Assembly (NCBI RefSeq): GCF_043197795.1 | Contig: NZ_JBICTU010000007.1 | Location: forward strand, 1 to 64,000 | DNA length: 64,000 nucleotides | Direction of reading: 5' to 3' | From: Sphaerisporangium sp040649355 | GTDB taxonomy: Bacteria > Actinomycetota > Actinomycetes > Streptosporangiales > Streptosporangiaceae | Part shown: positions 15,268-23,792 of the stretch, in pieces | Layout: every line of letters begins with the position of its first letter | Numbering within the stretch: the first letter of the stretch is position 1 | Position numbers and translations under genes: made by a program | Notes under the pieces: generated by a model | What the model saw: the letters and a program-made list of their open reading frames with translations, nothing else | Databases searched by the model: none | Told to the model about the DNA's origin: nothing

Positions 15268-15947
15268 GGCTTGACCAGCGCGTATCCGACGCCGTGGACC
15301 GTACGGACGATGCCCGCGCCGAGCTTGCGGCGCAGCGCCCGTACGTGGCTGTCGACCGTGCGGGTGGCGGCGGCCTCCGAGAAGCCCCAGATGTCGGAGA
15401 GCAGCCTCTCGCGCTCGAAGACGTGGCCGGGACGTTCCGCGAGGCGCCTGAGCAGGTCGAACTCGGTGCGGGTCAGCTGGGCCTCGACCCCGCGTACGAA
15501 CACCCTGCGCTCGGCGGTGTTGATCTCGACGCCGCCGACGCGGATCACCGTGTCCTCGTGCGCGAGCTGCGCCGCCCGTTCGACCCTGCGCAGCAGCGCG
15601 TGGATCCTCGCGACGAGCTCGCGCATGCTGAACGGCTTGGTGAGGTAGTCGTCGGCGCCGACGCCGAGGCCGACGAGCAGGTCGGTCTCCTCGCCGAGCG
15701 CGGTGAGCATCAGCACAGGGACGGGCCGTGCCGCCTGCATGCGCCGGCACACCTCCACGCCGTCGAGGCCGGGCAGCAGCCTGTCGAGAACGACCAGGTC
15801 CGGCTCCGCTCTCGCGTAGGCCGCGAGCGCCGCCTCACCGTCCCCCGCTGTGCGGACGTCGAAGCCCTCGGCGACGAGCCGGCTCTGGAGGGCCAACGCG
15901 ATGGTCGCGTCGTCCTCGACCACGAGAATGCGCCGCTGGTCTGTCAC
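15264..15947 (-). CDS. OmpR/PhoB-family response regulator
   Basis: From GTG 15947 (VTDQRRILVVEDD) it is 227 residues; an upstream extension of the frame has no family similarity. The receiver domain has the acidic pair VVEDD, phosphoacceptor Asp in LVVLDRLLPGLDG, and TAL and YLTKPF residues. The C-terminal winged helix is the OmpR type (LTRTEFDLLRRLAERPGHVFERERLL ... TRTVDSHVRALRRKLG). Its stop overlaps the kinase start by four bases, so the pair is translationally coupled. Targets are not evident from the sequence. Confidence 0.93.
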   Translation of the reverse strand: MTDQRRILVVEDDATIALALQSRLVAEGFDVRTAGDGEAALAAYARAEPDLVVLDRLLPGLDGVEVCRRMQAARPVPVLMLTALGEETDLLVGLGVGADDYLTKPFSMRELVARIHALLRRVERAAQLAHEDTVIRVGGVEINTAERRVFVRGVEAQLTRTEFDLLRRLAERPGHVFERERLLSDIWGFSEAAATRTVDSHVRALRRKLGAGIVRTVHGVGYALVKP

Positions 15948-16083
15948 GCTCGGAAGCCTAGAACGATCTCGTGCAGACAATCCGGGCTTAAATGTGCAGA
16001 TCCGATGCAGCCTTGATCGGCTTGGCCCGTGACACGACCTCTGGGCGTATCCGCCTGTCTCCACCGCCTCGGTCGGGGGGCCC

Positions 16084-16107
16084 GGAACGGTTCGCGTTCA
16101 CCGTTCC
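16084..16107 (-). terminator. Terminator hairpin after the CBM2 protein gene
   Basis: Stem GGAACGGT / ACCGTTCC with an 8-nt loop, flanked by G/C runs that can extend the pairing, 15 bp past the stop at 16122. Confidence 0.6.
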
Positions 16108-16121
16108 GAGCCCCGCCGGGG

Positions 16122-17390
16122 TCAGCAGGCGATCGGTGAGGATCCGAAGGCGACGTCGTCGAACCAGAGCGTGTCCGCGTCGCCGCCGTAGCTCTCCCAG
16201 CCGAGGCGCAGGGTCGCCGGGCGCGGCGGCGTCGTACGGCTGAGCCACTGGGAGTCGACGTCGCGGGTTGGCGTCTGGTCCAGGTGCAGGCCGGCGACCT
16301 CCTGGTTGTCGACCCAGGTGCTCATGGCCTGCTTGGTGGTGTCGATCTGGTAGCGCAGGCAGACCCAGCGACCGGTGGGCAGCGGCGTGCTCAGGGCCAC
16401 ACCCGTCGGGCTCTGCTCGGGCAGGGTCGCGTCGTCGGACTCGCGGTTCCACTGGAGAGCGCTGTTCTGCCCGCCGATGCGCAGGTCCTTGTTGCCGTTG
16501 GAGGCGTCGGCCATCGTGATCATGGTGACGTGCGAGGCGGGAAGGGCGGTGGTGTGCCGCACCCACATCCGCGCGTACACCACCGGCCCGACCGTGGAGA
16601 CGTTCTTGGTGGTGCCGACGAATACGTGGTTGCAGTACCCGCCTCCGCCGTTCACCCGGAGGGACTTGGTGCCGCTGTGCGCGGTCGTGGAGTCGATCGC
16701 GGCCGTACCGGTGCCCTGGCAGTTGGGCGTCACGACCTGCCAGTCGCCGCTCGGCGTCGAGGACGCCTGGTCGTCGAACCCGGAGCAGACCACGGCGCCC
16801 GAGCAGCCCGGAGGCACCGAAGGCGTGGGCGTCGGCGTCGGGGTCGGCGTGGGCGTGGGGGTCGGGGTCGGAGTGACGGTCGGGGTCGGGGTGACGGTCG
16901 GGGTCGGCGTCGGCGTGGTGGATCCGTTGCAGGGGACGCCGTTGACGGTGAAGCTCGCCGGGACGGGGTTCGACGCCGCCCACGTGCCCTGGAAGCCGAA
17001 GTCGGTCGCCCCGCCGGTCGCCAGCGAGCCGTTGTACGCCAGGTTGACGGCGCTCACGGCTGCCCCGGTCTGGGTGAGCTTCGCGTTCCACGCCGAGGTG
17101 ACCTTCTGGTCGCCGCCGAAGGTCCACCGCAGATCCCAGGCCGTGATGGCCGGACCGAGGTTGGTCACCTTGACCGAGGCGGTGAACCCGCCGCTCCACT
17201 GGTTCACGGTGTAGTCCACCCGGCAGCCGGGGTCCGCGGCCGAGGCGGCGCGGGCCGGCAGGAGCACGGCGGCGACGGCGGCCAGCGTGGCGACGAGGGC
17301 GAGGAACCGCCGCCTCGCGCTCGGCCGGCCTGACCACGGTGGCAAGGGTCCGGCCGGGGGGAACGGACGGCCGGGGAGGGGAGCACTCAT
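16122..17390 (-). CDS. Secreted CBM2 protein with a concanavalin-like (Cip1-like) C-terminal domain
   Basis: A 422-residue protein from ATG 17390; the frame extends to 17441 through the operator and is not likely used. A signal peptide (FLALVATLAAVAAVLLPARAASAA) is followed by a CBM2 cellulose/chitin-binding module (CRVDYTVNQWSGGFTASVKVTNLG...WDLRWTF, terminal Cys in GVPC). A (TP)n/VTPTP linker leads to a ~215-residue domain (CSGFDDQ...YARMWVRHT...LWFDDVAFG) that looks like a beta-jelly-roll. Its best match from memory is the Cip1-like domain, possibly a lyase or binding protein, at moderate confidence. A perfect CebR-type box 34 bp upstream of the start links it to beta-glucan/cello-oligosaccharide induction. 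Confidence 0.82.
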   Translation of the reverse strand: MSAPLPGRPFPPAGPLPPWSGRPSARRRFLALVATLAAVAAVLLPARAASAADPGCRVDYTVNQWSGGFTASVKVTNLGPAITAWDLRWTFGGDQKVTSAWNAKLTQTGAAVSAVNLAYNGSLATGGATDFGFQGTWAASNPVPASFTVNGVPCNGSTTPTPTPTVTPTPTVTPTPTPTPTPTPTPTPTPSVPPGCSGAVVCSGFDDQASSTPSGDWQVVTPNCQGTGTAAIDSTTAHSGTKSLRVNGGGGYCNHVFVGTTKNVSTVGPVVYARMWVRHTTALPASHVTMITMADASNGNKDLRIGGQNSALQWNRESDDATLPEQSPTGVALSTPLPTGRWVCLRYQIDTTKQAMSTWVDNQEVAGLHLDQTPTRDVDSQWLSRTTPPRPATLRLGWESYGGDADTLWFDDVAFGSSPIAC

Positions 17391-17424
17391 GGATCGCTCG
17401 CTTTCTACGGATGCCCTCAAGAGG

Positions 17425-17438
17425 TGGGAGCGCTCCCA
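17425..17438. promoter_or_regulatory. CebR-type operator upstream of the CBM2 gene
   Basis: TGGGAGCGCTCCCA, the textbook Streptomyces CebR consensus. The perfect palindrome extends one base each side (17424-17439). It lies 35-48 bp upstream of the CBM2 start. Confidence 0.85.
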
Positions 17439-17565
17439 CACGCCGGACCGGGATCGCTCTGCTGCGCTCGATCGCCGATGGTTCTCCGCGCGCGTCCAGG
17501 TGTCAACGACGGCGACGCCCGGCGTTCACCGACCTCGGACGGCGCGAAAACGCGCTGAATCTTTC

Positions 17566-17660
17566 ACCTCATGGCCGTTCGCGCGGACCCTCTCGAACCT
17601 CATGGCCGCTCGCGCGGATCCCGCCCGAACCTCAGAGCCGCTCGCGCAGATCCCGCTTGA
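17566..17660. repeat. Three ~32-bp tandem units overlapping the 3' end of the acyl-CoA ligase gene
   Basis: Units at 17566-17596, 17597-17628 and 17629-17660 share ACCTCA..GCCG.TCGCGC.GA.CC. The last unit contains the final codons and stop of the ligase gene; the other two are degenerate copies beyond the stop. Confidence 0.75.
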
Positions 17661-19296
17661 GGATCTTGCCCACGGCGTTGCGCGGCAGGGCTTCGACGAT
17701 CTCCAGCCGCTCGGGGAGCTTGTAGGACGCGATGCCCTTCTCCTTGAGGAAGTCCACGAGTGACGGCAGGTCGACGTCGTCCCGTGGCGCGACGACCGCG
17801 CAGACCCTCTCGCCCAGCACGCCGTCCGGGTACCCGACGATCGCCACCTCCACGACGGCCGGGTGCCCGGCGAGCAGGGACTCCAGCTCGGCGGGGGCGA
17901 TGTTCATGCCACCCCGGATGATCAGGTCCTTGGCTCGGTCGACGTACCGCAGGTAACGGCCATCGGGGCCGTCGATCTCGAACACGTCACCCGTGATGAG
18001 GTAGCCGTCCTCGTCGAAGGGATCGGCGTCGGCCGTGCCGGCGAGGTAGCCGGCGAAGACGGTGGGCCCGGAAAGATGCAGCTCTCCCGGCCGGCCGGGC
18101 TCGGTGATCTCCTCGCCGGAGGCGGGGTCCACCAGCTTCACGCTGCTGGCGGCGAGGGTCCCGGGCCAGGCGCCTCCGGGGACGCCCGGCCGCGGGAAGA
18201 ACCGTGCGCGCTCCTCGGGGTCCGGAATGTTCACCGGGTCGGAGAGCAGCGCGATGCCCTCGTTGGAGCCGAAGAAGTTGATGACGGCGATGCCGTACCG
18301 CTCCTGCCAGCCCCTCACCATCCAGGGAGGCAGCGGCGCGGAGCCCGAGCCGATGCGCGTCAGCGAGGAGATGTCGTACCTTTCGAGCATCTCGGGCTTC
18401 CGCAGCAGCATCGTGAGCAGCGCCGGCGGGGCGAGGGTGTAGGTGACCCGTTCCTCGGTGATCTGGTCGAGGTAGACGAGCAGGTCGAACGGGTGGTGCT
18501 GGACCATCTGGAACCCGGTGCGGAGCCACGGCAGGAAGACGCCGCCGATCCCGGCCATGTTCACCATCGGGAACGGGTTGAGCACCACGTCGCCCCCGTG
18601 CAGCGAGGGCGCGGCGGTGGTGTTCGACTCGACGGCGAACCAGTCGTAGTGGCAGCGGGGCACTCCCTTCGGCGTCGCCTCGGTGCCGGAGGTCCAGCAG
18701 ATGGTCAGGCAGTCGTTGGGGTCGGTTTCGAGGCCCTTGAGGTGGGCGGCGAGCATGGCGGGGTCGGCGACCGCGGTCTCCAGGTCCCGGGCGGGATCGC
18801 CCCAGGCCAGCACGATCGGAGGCGCGGGGACGTCGAGCCTGCGGACGATCTCGGCGTTGTCCCGGTCCCCCACGCGCTCGGCGGTGACGAGCACCTTGAC
18901 CGCCGCCAGCCGGATGGCCTGCGCCAGCTCGTACTCGCGGTACTGCACGGGCAGGGGGGTGACGACGGCGCCGATCCTGGCCACCGCGAGGAACGTCACC
19001 GCGAGCTCCACGCTGTTCGGAAGCTGGACCGCGACCACATCGCCCTGGACGACACCGGTCTCCAGCAGGACCGCGGCGATCCTGTCGGCCTCCGCGCCCA
19101 GTTGCGCCCAGGTCAGCCGCCGGGCCGCGCCGTCCATCAGGCTGGGCTTGTTGAGCGGGTCGACGATCGCGATCGCGTCCGGCCGGGCGCTCACCTGTGC
19201 CCTGAACAGCCCGTCGACGGTGTCGCCTGTCCACCATCCACCCGAAGTGAAGCGCTCGATCTGCTGTGGGGGGTGCAGCCTCATCGCGACTCCCAT
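17632..19296 (-). CDS. AMP-binding acyl-CoA ligase (FadD-like)
   Basis: A 554-residue ANL-superfamily enzyme that activates a carboxylic acid via acyl-AMP to the CoA thioester. The P-loop-like motif is CWTSGTEATPKGVP near residue 198. The second motif is FFGSNEG, the hinge segment is GDVFEIDGPDGRYLRYVDRAKDLIIRGGMNIAP, and the catalytic Lys lies in NAVGKILKRDL near the C-terminus. Length is normal for the family. No thiolase or dehydrogenase is adjacent, so the substrate (fatty, aryl or terpenoid acid) is open. It is downstream of the double-HxlR regulator on the same strand with a 39-bp gap. Confidence 0.92.
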   Translation of the reverse strand: MGVAMRLHPPQQIERFTSGGWWTGDTVDGLFRAQVSARPDAIAIVDPLNKPSLMDGAARRLTWAQLGAEADRIAAVLLETGVVQGDVVAVQLPNSVELAVTFLAVARIGAVVTPLPVQYREYELAQAIRLAAVKVLVTAERVGDRDNAEIVRRLDVPAPPIVLAWGDPARDLETAVADPAMLAAHLKGLETDPNDCLTICWTSGTEATPKGVPRCHYDWFAVESNTTAAPSLHGGDVVLNPFPMVNMAGIGGVFLPWLRTGFQMVQHHPFDLLVYLDQITEERVTYTLAPPALLTMLLRKPEMLERYDISSLTRIGSGSAPLPPWMVRGWQERYGIAVINFFGSNEGIALLSDPVNIPDPEERARFFPRPGVPGGAWPGTLAASSVKLVDPASGEEITEPGRPGELHLSGPTVFAGYLAGTADADPFDEDGYLITGDVFEIDGPDGRYLRYVDRAKDLIIRGGMNIAPAELESLLAGHPAVVEVAIVGYPDGVLGERVCAVVAPRDDVDLPSLVDFLKEKGIASYKLPERLEIVEALPRNAVGKILKRDLRERL

Positions 19297-19335
19297 CGTG
19301 AATGGAAGGACACTACGAAGACAGAAGCCAGCGGG

Positions 19336-20340
19336 TCAATGGCAGGCGGGCAGATCCTCGCTGGAGGAGGCCGGAAAAGGCGCGGAACGCAGGTGCGCCG
19401 GCATGTCGAAGTGGATCTCCCGGCGCTCCAGCGCCCGGTGGCACACCCGGCACAGCAGGACGGGCCGCAGCGCGGAGCCGCAGGGTTTGTGCGTGATGGT
19501 CAGGCCGGACCCTTCCGGAGCGGGCAGCTCCGTTTGAGCCCAGTCGGTGAGGAAGGCGAAGACCTCGAAGAAGGCGAGCCCCTTGTCGGTGAGCCGGTAG
19601 AGCCGGTACGAATCGGTCTGGAGCACTCCGAGCTCGACGAACCGCTTGAGCCGCTCGGTGAGCACCGACGGAGCGATGCCCAGCTCGCCCTGGAAGTCGA
19701 CGAAGCGCCTGATGCCGAGGAAGGCCGCCGCAAGGATCGTGGTGCTCCAGCGGTCGCCCAGGATCTCCATGGAGTGCGGGCAGTAGCCGAGGAATTCGGT
19801 CCTGTCGTCACCGCGCACGGTGCGGCGATGGTGGCGCGGCACGCCGATGCGGGCGAACGTCGCGAGGGGGCCGCGCTCGGTGTGGGTGTCCCGGGCGCTC
19901 ATCGGCGCGCGGCACGTTCCACAGGCGAGGTACGGCCGCGCGTCGTTCCCGCAGGTGTCATGGATCAGGGTGAGCAGCTCGGGCCGGTCGGCCCAGTCGC
20001 GCTCCCAGCTGTGGATGGCCACGAGGAGGACCCACAGCCGCAGTCCCCTGCCGGTCAGCCGGTACTCGTAGCGGATGCGGCCGTCGCGGTAGGCGGCCGT
20101 CTCGAAGATGCCGTGCCTGACCAGCTCCTTGAGCCGGGCCGCGAGCACGGACTCGGAGATGCCGAGCTCGTCGCGCCACGCGGCGAAGGTGCGGATGCGC
20201 AGCAGGAAGGCCCGCTGGAGGATCAGCAGGACCCATCGGTCGCCGAGGACGCCGAGCGCGCGCCCTATGGCGCTGAGATCGGCGGTGTCCCCGTCCACGT
20301 GATCGCGGCCTCCGGCCACGGCCTTCCCCACCCCGGCCAT
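19336..20340 (-). CDS. Tandem-HxlR-domain transcriptional regulator
   Basis: A 334-residue protein from ATG 20340, nine bases after GAAGGAG. It contains two winged-helix HxlR domains in series. The first is residues ~25-120 (IGRALGVLGDRWVLLILQRAFL...LAARLKELVRHGIF). The second is ~190-290 (SMEILGDRWSTTILAAAFLGIRRFVDFQGELGIAPSVLTERLKRFVELG). Each is followed by a cysteine pair (CGTCRAP; CRVCHRAL) that may bind a metal or sense redox or electrophiles. Usual HxlR proteins have one domain and dimerise, so this may act as a covalent dimer. It is divergent from the carotenoid oxygenase with a 109-bp gap and probably controls it. Confidence 0.85.
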   Translation of the reverse strand: MAGVGKAVAGGRDHVDGDTADLSAIGRALGVLGDRWVLLILQRAFLLRIRTFAAWRDELGISESVLAARLKELVRHGIFETAAYRDGRIRYEYRLTGRGLRLWVLLVAIHSWERDWADRPELLTLIHDTCGNDARPYLACGTCRAPMSARDTHTERGPLATFARIGVPRHHRRTVRGDDRTEFLGYCPHSMEILGDRWSTTILAAAFLGIRRFVDFQGELGIAPSVLTERLKRFVELGVLQTDSYRLYRLTDKGLAFFEVFAFLTDWAQTELPAPEGSGLTITHKPCGSALRPVLLCRVCHRALERREIHFDMPAHLRSAPFPASSSEDLPACH

Positions 20341-20413
20341 GACCGGCGACTCCTTCGTCTCCACCGCGCCAACTCTAAACAGCCCTCTCCGGTCGGGGGG
20401 CCCGGCCGGTGCG

Positions 20414-20443
20414 TTGACTAGCTGACTTTTTCTATCGTAGTTT
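20414..20443 (+). promoter_or_regulatory. Possible promoter giving a leaderless carotenoid-oxygenase mRNA
   Basis: TTGACT (20414-20419), an 18-bp spacer and TAGTTT (20438-20443) end six bases before ATG 20450. There is no Shine-Dalgarno, so transcription would begin at or next to the start codon. Confidence 0.45.
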
Positions 20444-20449
20444 CCAGTG

Positions 20450-21901
20450 ATGAGGGAACAGCCCACCGCGGTCGCGGCGGTGATGGACGATTCGGGCGAG
20501 CCGAACCCGTACCTCCTCGGCGTCTACGCACCGGTCCACGATGAGATCACCACCGGCGACCTCAAGGTCATCGGCGAGATCCCCCGTGACCTGAACGGCG
20601 TCTACCTGCGCAACGGGCCCAACGCGCGCCACCCGATGAAGGGCCGCTACCACTGGTTCGACGGCGACGGCATGGTCCACGCCATGCACTTCGAGAACGG
20701 CCGCGCGCGCTACCGCAACCGGTACGTGCGCACCAGCGCCTTCGAGGCCGAGTCGGCCGCCGGGAGGTCGCTGTGGACCGGCGTCATGGAGAGCCCGAAG
20801 GGCAACCCCTTCGGCAACACCCGCGGGCTCAACCTGAAGGACTCCGCCAACACCGATCTGATCTTCCACAGGGGCCGGGTGCTGGCCACGTGGTACCTGT
20901 GCGGCTCGCCGTACTCGCTCGACCCGCTCTCGCTGGAGACCCTCGGCGCCGAGACCTTCCTCAACACGCTGACGGGCGACGTCATGGCCCATCCGAAGGC
21001 CGACGAGCGCACGGGTGAACTGTTCTGGTTCGACTACGGGCCACGCGAGCCCTACCTGCGGTACGGGGTGGTCGGCGCGGGCGGCGCGGTCGAGCACTGC
21101 GTGGAGCTGGACCTGCCCGGAGCCCGGCTGCCGCACGACATGGCGATCACCGAGAACCACGCGATCCTCATGGACCTGCCGCTCTACCAGGACCTCGACG
21201 CCGCGCGGCGGGGAAGGTACAAGCTGACCTTCGACCGCGAACTGCCCTCCCGCTTCGGCGTCATTCCGCGCCGGGGCCTCGCGCACGAGATCCGCTGGTT
21301 CGAGGCCAAGCCCTGCTACATCTACCACGTGGTCAACGCCTGGGAGTCCGGCGACGAGATCACCATGGACGTCTGCCGGGTGTCGCGCCCGGCGCCGAGC
21401 GGCGCCGGCGGGCCGCTCGCGCGCATGCTGTCGTACCTGAGGCTCGACGCCCGGATGTACCGGTACCGCTTCGACCTGCGCACCGGGCGGACCTCCGAGG
21501 GGTTCGTGGACGAGGGCCACAACACCGAGTTCCCCTCGATCGACGCCCGCCGGACCGGCCGTGCCACGAGGTACGCCTACAACGTGTCCGTGATGGACGC
21601 CGACACCAACCTGTTCGACGGCCTGGTCCGCTACGACAACGTGACCGGCGAGAAGCAGGTGTACCGCTTCGGCGAGCACCGCTACGGCAGCGAGGCGCCG
21701 TTCGCCCCCCGGGACGGCGCGACCGGCGAGGACGACGGCTACCTGGTGACGTTCGTCACCGACGAGCGCGAGGGCGCCTCGGAGGTCCAGGTCCTGTCCG
21801 CGTCCGACCTGACGGCGGGGCCGGTCGCGCGGGTCCTGCTCCCCCAGCGCGTGCCCCTCGGCTTCCACGCCACCTGGGTCAGGCCGGACCAGCTCCATTG
21901 A
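20450..21901 (+). CDS. Carotenoid cleavage oxygenase family protein
   Basis: A 483-residue seven-bladed-propeller non-haem iron oxygenase. All four iron-ligand histidine contexts are visible: MAHPKADERTGE, RLPHDMAITENH, YIYHVVNAWE and GFHATWV near the C-terminus. A second-shell acidic residue lies in EFPSID. Members cleave C=C bonds of carotenoids, stilbenes or phenylpropenes; the exact substrate cannot be read here. The start is ATG 20450, with GTG three bases earlier as an alternative. It is divergent from the double-HxlR regulator. No carotenoid biosynthesis gene is in the window, so lignin-derived stilbenes are as likely as carotenoids. Confidence 0.92.
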   Translation: MREQPTAVAAVMDDSGEPNPYLLGVYAPVHDEITTGDLKVIGEIPRDLNGVYLRNGPNARHPMKGRYHWFDGDGMVHAMHFENGRARYRNRYVRTSAFEAESAAGRSLWTGVMESPKGNPFGNTRGLNLKDSANTDLIFHRGRVLATWYLCGSPYSLDPLSLETLGAETFLNTLTGDVMAHPKADERTGELFWFDYGPREPYLRYGVVGAGGAVEHCVELDLPGARLPHDMAITENHAILMDLPLYQDLDAARRGRYKLTFDRELPSRFGVIPRRGLAHEIRWFEAKPCYIYHVVNAWESGDEITMDVCRVSRPAPSGAGGPLARMLSYLRLDARMYRYRFDLRTGRTSEGFVDEGHNTEFPSIDARRTGRATRYAYNVSVMDADTNLFDGLVRYDNVTGEKQVYRFGEHRYGSEAPFAPRDGATGEDDGYLVTFVTDEREGASEVQVLSASDLTAGPVARVLLPQRVPLGFHATWVRPDQLH

Positions 21902-22056
21902 TCGAGCAGATACGCATATGACTCATAAAACGGAATCAAATGGAAGTGGTGGGGAGTGTCCAATATGAGATTGACTAAGCGTCTCGCAAGGACGGTGTCG
22001 GGGGCATGCCGTACGAGGCACGACGGCTCCCCCGGGCTATGGCAGGAGCATGACAC

Positions 22057-23001
22057 ATGAGGCTCAGCGTCTCCCTCGGGCTGTGGCAGGACCGCCCGGC
22101 GGGCGAGGCGGTTCGGACCGCTCAGATCGCGGACGAGCTCGGCTACCCCGAGGTATGGGTCGGCGAGATGGCGACGTACGACGCCTTCGCCCTCGCCACG
22201 GCGATCGGCGCGCGGACCGGCCGGGCGGCTCTCACGGTCGGGCCGCTGGCGGTGAGCGTGCGGGACCCCCTGATGATCGCGATGGGAGCCGCCTCGGTCG
22301 CGGAGCTCACGGGCAGGCGGGTGAACATCGCGCTCGGCACCTCCAGCCCGATGGTGGTGGAGGACTGGCACGGCCGGTCCAGGGCCGGCTCGGGCACGGC
22401 GCTGCGTGAGACCGTCCAGGCGCTGCGGCCCCTGCTCGACGGGGAGAAATCCGACTTCGCGGGCACGCGGGTCTCCAGCAAGGGCTACCGGCTGCGGCTG
22501 CCCGCTCCCCGGTCGGAGCTCACCGTCGCCGCCTTCGGCCCCGGAGCGGTGGCCACGGCCGCTCTCGCGGACCGCATGGTGCTCAACCTCCTCACCCCGG
22601 CCTCCGCCGCCCGCCTGATCACCGATCTGCGCCTGCTCACGCCCAGCACGCGGGCCGCCGCCTGGGTGACGGCCGCGGTGGACCCCGGCCCGGCCGCGAT
22701 CGAGCAGATCAGGCGTGGCGTCGTCCCCTACCTCGCTGCCCCCGGGTACGGCGAGATGTTCGCCGAGGCCGGTTTCGAGGACGTGGTGCGGTACGCCCGT
22801 ACCCTGCCGCACCCCCGTGAGCTGCTCGCCAAGATCCCGGACGCCCTGCTGGAGTCGGTCGCGCTGATCGGCGACTCGGTCGAGATCATGGACCGGCTGG
22901 ACGCCTACGCGGAGGCGGGCGTGGACGAGGTGGCGCTCGTGCCCGTCAGCACCGACGCCGACCCGTGCGGCGAGGCCACGCTCAAGGCCCTCGCCGACTG
23001 A
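22057..23001 (+). CDS. LLM-class (luciferase-like) F420-dependent oxidoreductase
   Basis: A 314-residue (beta/alpha)8 flavin/F420 oxidoreductase. AGGAG lies nine bases before ATG 22057. Family features are the N-terminal LSVSLGLWQD strand, IADELGYPEVWVGE, the RTGRAALTVGPLAVSVRDPLM segment and GRRVNIALGTSSP. Mycobacterial relatives use coenzyme F420, which fits an actinobacterium, although FMN use cannot be excluded. Substrate unknown. It is a monocistronic unit between the carotenoid oxygenase and a small membrane protein. Confidence 0.85.
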   Translation: MRLSVSLGLWQDRPAGEAVRTAQIADELGYPEVWVGEMATYDAFALATAIGARTGRAALTVGPLAVSVRDPLMIAMGAASVAELTGRRVNIALGTSSPMVVEDWHGRSRAGSGTALRETVQALRPLLDGEKSDFAGTRVSSKGYRLRLPAPRSELTVAAFGPGAVATAALADRMVLNLLTPASAARLITDLRLLTPSTRAAAWVTAAVDPGPAAIEQIRRGVVPYLAAPGYGEMFAEAGFEDVVRYARTLPHPRELLAKIPDALLESVALIGDSVEIMDRLDAYAEAGVDEVALVPVSTDADPCGEATLKALAD

Positions 23002-23131
23002 CCGCCCGCGCACCGGCCCCGGATCCGGACGGCGCCGTGAACGGAACTCCGGCCGGAGTGCCACACGTTGACGGGACGACGCAGAATGGGCGTGGGGACC
23101 ACCCCCGCTCGGCGAAGAGAAAGGCCCGGCC

Positions 23132-23323
23132 ATGTCGCCAGTCGCAAAGTATTACGTGGGCGCGGGGATCGCCTCCGTACTCGCCCTTCTCCTGCTGCCG
23201 TCCCTGGTCGCATGGGTGCTGGTCCTGGCCGTGCTGGCCGGGCCCGTGGTGGTGTACTTCATGCTGGACGAGTCGCAGCGCGCAAGGCTCCGGCGGATCC
23301 GGCGGCGCCAGATCGGCCGCTGA
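23132..23323 (+). CDS. Small two-helix membrane protein
   Basis: A 63-residue hypothetical. It has two closely spaced hydrophobic segments (residues ~8-25 and 26-43), then a very basic tail (QRARLRRIRRRQIGR) that should face the cytoplasm. An AAGAGAAAGG-like purine stretch precedes ATG 23132. I do not recognise a family. Confidence 0.65.
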   Translation: MSPVAKYYVGAGIASVLALLLLPSLVAWVLVLAVLAGPVVVYFMLDESQRARLRRIRRRQIGR

Positions 23324-23422
23324 TCGCCCGCACGACGACCGCGTGACCGGACGGGCCGACCGTCCGCCCACGCGGTCGTCCGCGATCGGCCAGGCGCGGT
23401 CACACCCGATCGTGCCACGGGA

Positions 23423-23743
23423 TCAGGCCGGGGCGACGGCGATCTGCTCCTGCACGCGCTGGGTCACCTTGCGCTCGATCACGAACGACAGGAACGGGAT
23501 CGTGCCGGCGAGCAGCACTCCCAGGATGTAGGGCCAGGTCCAGCGGGCCTTGAGACCCAGGTTGAGCGCGGCCAGGAGGTAGACGGCATAGATGAAGCCG
23601 TGCACGGGGCCGACGACGGCGACGGGCGTGGCGTTGTCGAAGACGTACTTCAGGACCATGGCGCCCACGAGGGCGAGCAGCATGCAGCCGACGACGTAGG
23701 CCATCACCCGGAAGGGCTTGAGCGCGGAATCCACGATGATCAT
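23423..23743 (-). CDS. DUF3817 family membrane protein
   Basis: A 106-residue protein with three hydrophobic helices. The family hallmark GPVHGFIYAVYLLAALNLGLKARWTW is present. ATG 23743 has GAGG just upstream, and the longer frame is an out-of-frame shadow of the SURF1 gene. The family is usually found beside SURF1-like and cytochrome-related genes, but its function is unknown. Confidence 0.85.
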   Translation of the reverse strand: MIIVDSALKPFRVMAYVVGCMLLALVGAMVLKYVFDNATPVAVVGPVHGFIYAVYLLAALNLGLKARWTWPYILGVLLAGTIPFLSFVIERKVTQRVQEQIAVAPA

Positions 23744-23792
23744 TACCTCGCTTGGAGAGCGGTCACCACACGATATCCGGGCATGAGGGTGG

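Noticed and set aside
15268..15750. N-terminal extension of the kinase reading frame
   Set aside because: It overlaps the response regulator in another frame, and its Arg-rich text is the regulator read out of frame. GTG 15267 with GTGA overlap is the natural start.
17863..20421. 852-codon plus-strand ORF
   Set aside because: Shadow of the acyl-CoA ligase and HxlR genes; no motif and no start signal.
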